Below are positions 63,452 through 64,000 of a stretch of DNA of 64,000 bases, piece by piece (the first letter of the stretch is position 1; each line of letters starts with the position of its first letter). The stretch comes from Vibrio sp. DW001 (GTDB taxonomy: Bacteria; Pseudomonadota; Gammaproteobacteria; Enterobacterales; Vibrionaceae). Under the pieces are notes generated by a model, which worked only from the letters and a program-made list of their open reading frames with translations, was not told the DNA's origin and did no database searches. A program made the position numbers and the translations under genes. Location: contig NZ_CP091976.1 in assembly GCF_029016285.1 (NCBI RefSeq), positions 434,001-498,000 on the forward strand. Reading direction: 5' to 3'.

Positions 63452-64000
63452 GGTACTGTCAAGTTAACTGGTTTTAACCTCTACTGTTCGACGAAGGGTA
63501 GATTAACTAACGGTAATATCACGCCATTTGGCAAAAGCATCAGATCTTCGACTTTTGTAAAATTCAGCTCGACACAAATGTCTTTGCAAATTGAATACGT
63601 TGTAAACGAGCGAAAATATACTGAGAAAACGCTGTGCGTGCGCCCTACTTTTGAATTTTCTCATTTACCGCTCTCTCACTCTTTTTGGCTCATGGGAACT
63701 TTCACATCGATTATTATGATACTTTTCTTTATCATGAATTGAATCTGGAACCTGCTCCCTGTGAGCTACATCATAACTGCGAAGTTTATCTGTCACTATT
63801 TTCCAAGGGCTAACTCCTTGATTTATCGTTAACAGGCGGTTGAAGAAACGCTTGGCAGCCTTTCCATCTCTTTTTTTCTGGACCAGAATATCGATAACAT
63901 CACCATCCTGATCTACCGCTCGCCAAAGGTAGTGACGCTCTCCACGAATGTTAATATACACCTCGTCCATAAACCATGTGTCACCAAATCGACCGGCGTT
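63452..64000 (-). mobile_element. IS6-family insertion sequence, left part
   Basis: The element begins with a terminal GGTACTGTCAAGTTAACTGG (63452 onward) typical of IS6-type ends (GG-x-x-CTGT) and holds an IS6-like transposase on the minus strand. The right end lies outside the window, so length and target duplication cannot be checked. Confidence 0.7.
63503..64000 (-). pseudogene. IS6-family transposase with nonsense codon, 5' end outside window
   Basis: The visible frame reads GDTWFMDEVYINIRGERHYLWRAVD, then RRDGKAA-like KKRDGKAAKRFF, TDKLRSYDVA and NNRCESSHEPKRVRER, giving the DDE motif (D in MDEV, D in TDKL, E in CESSH). At 63665-63667 a TAA follows RER; the same frame then resumes with MRKFKSRAHAQRFLSIFSL and ends at 63503. 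Homologues have Gln (CAA) at this place, so a single CAA to TAA change is the likely cause. The catalytic E lies before the stop; loss of the last about 54 residues probably inactivates it. Confidence 0.82.

Overview
The window looks like a chromosomal segment of a marine gammaproteobacterium, most likely Vibrio or a close relative (Vibrionaceae). The reasons are Vibrio-style families (DUF3316, DUF3360, short alternative oxidase, RhlE-type helicase, AroG, PpsA/PpsR), moderately AT-rich sequence, and small tyrosine-recombinase and IS6-family remnants. No tRNA, rRNA or CRISPR array was seen.

Layout. 1-7.4 kb: a truncated Cache-domain sensor, a DUF3360 membrane protein, a YgiN-like monooxygenase, a methyltransferase, a DEAD-box helicase and a broken tyrosine recombinase. 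7.5-11.6 kb: a MocR regulator divergent from a DMT exporter with a clear palindromic operator, then hydrolase and membrane-protein remnants. 11.7-17.7 kb: one very large lipoprotein with two GH13 modules (pullulanase plus alpha-amylase). 18.2-25.2 kb: YdeI-like protein, epoxide hydrolase with divergent WYL regulator, and the ppsA/ppsR pair. 25.3-36.4 kb: alternative oxidase, an orphan Rieske protein, DUF3316 protein, a MerR/DUF2938 pair with a textbook 19-bp-spacer promoter, GNAT, MscS channel, Gfo/Idh/MocA oxidoreductase, aroG with a TyrR-like box, a racemase-like protein and a DMT transporter.

The centrepiece is 36.8-57.4 kb, a nearly complete selenium-dependent molybdenum hydroxylase/purine catabolism locus closely matching the E. 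coli yqeB-yqeC-mocA-ygfK-ssnA-ygfM-xdhD-ghxQ-guaD region, with an xdhA-xdhC-xdhB set joined to ygfK-ssnA in one operon. Two NCS2/AzgA-type permeases import purines, GuaD makes xanthine from guanine, XdhABC probably oxidises xanthine to urate, YqeB/YqeC/MocA mature the molybdenum (selenium) cofactor, and YgfK/SsnA/YgfM/XdhD form a second, poorly understood redox branch. Two promoter regions in this locus carry repeated TATCA-N3-TGATA (T-N11-A type) boxes, and one also has a perfect FNR-type box. A candidate xanthine-type (NMT1-like) riboswitch precedes one permease.

57.7-61.5 kb: a LysR regulator, an NTF2-like protein, and a decaying membrane redox cluster (membrane protein, cytochrome c with an in-frame TGA, frameshifted flavin reductase) followed by a putative 27-residue membrane protein and a MarR regulator. 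62.1-64 kb: an MFS transporter directly followed by an IS6-family element whose transposase carries a nonsense codon and which runs off the right edge.
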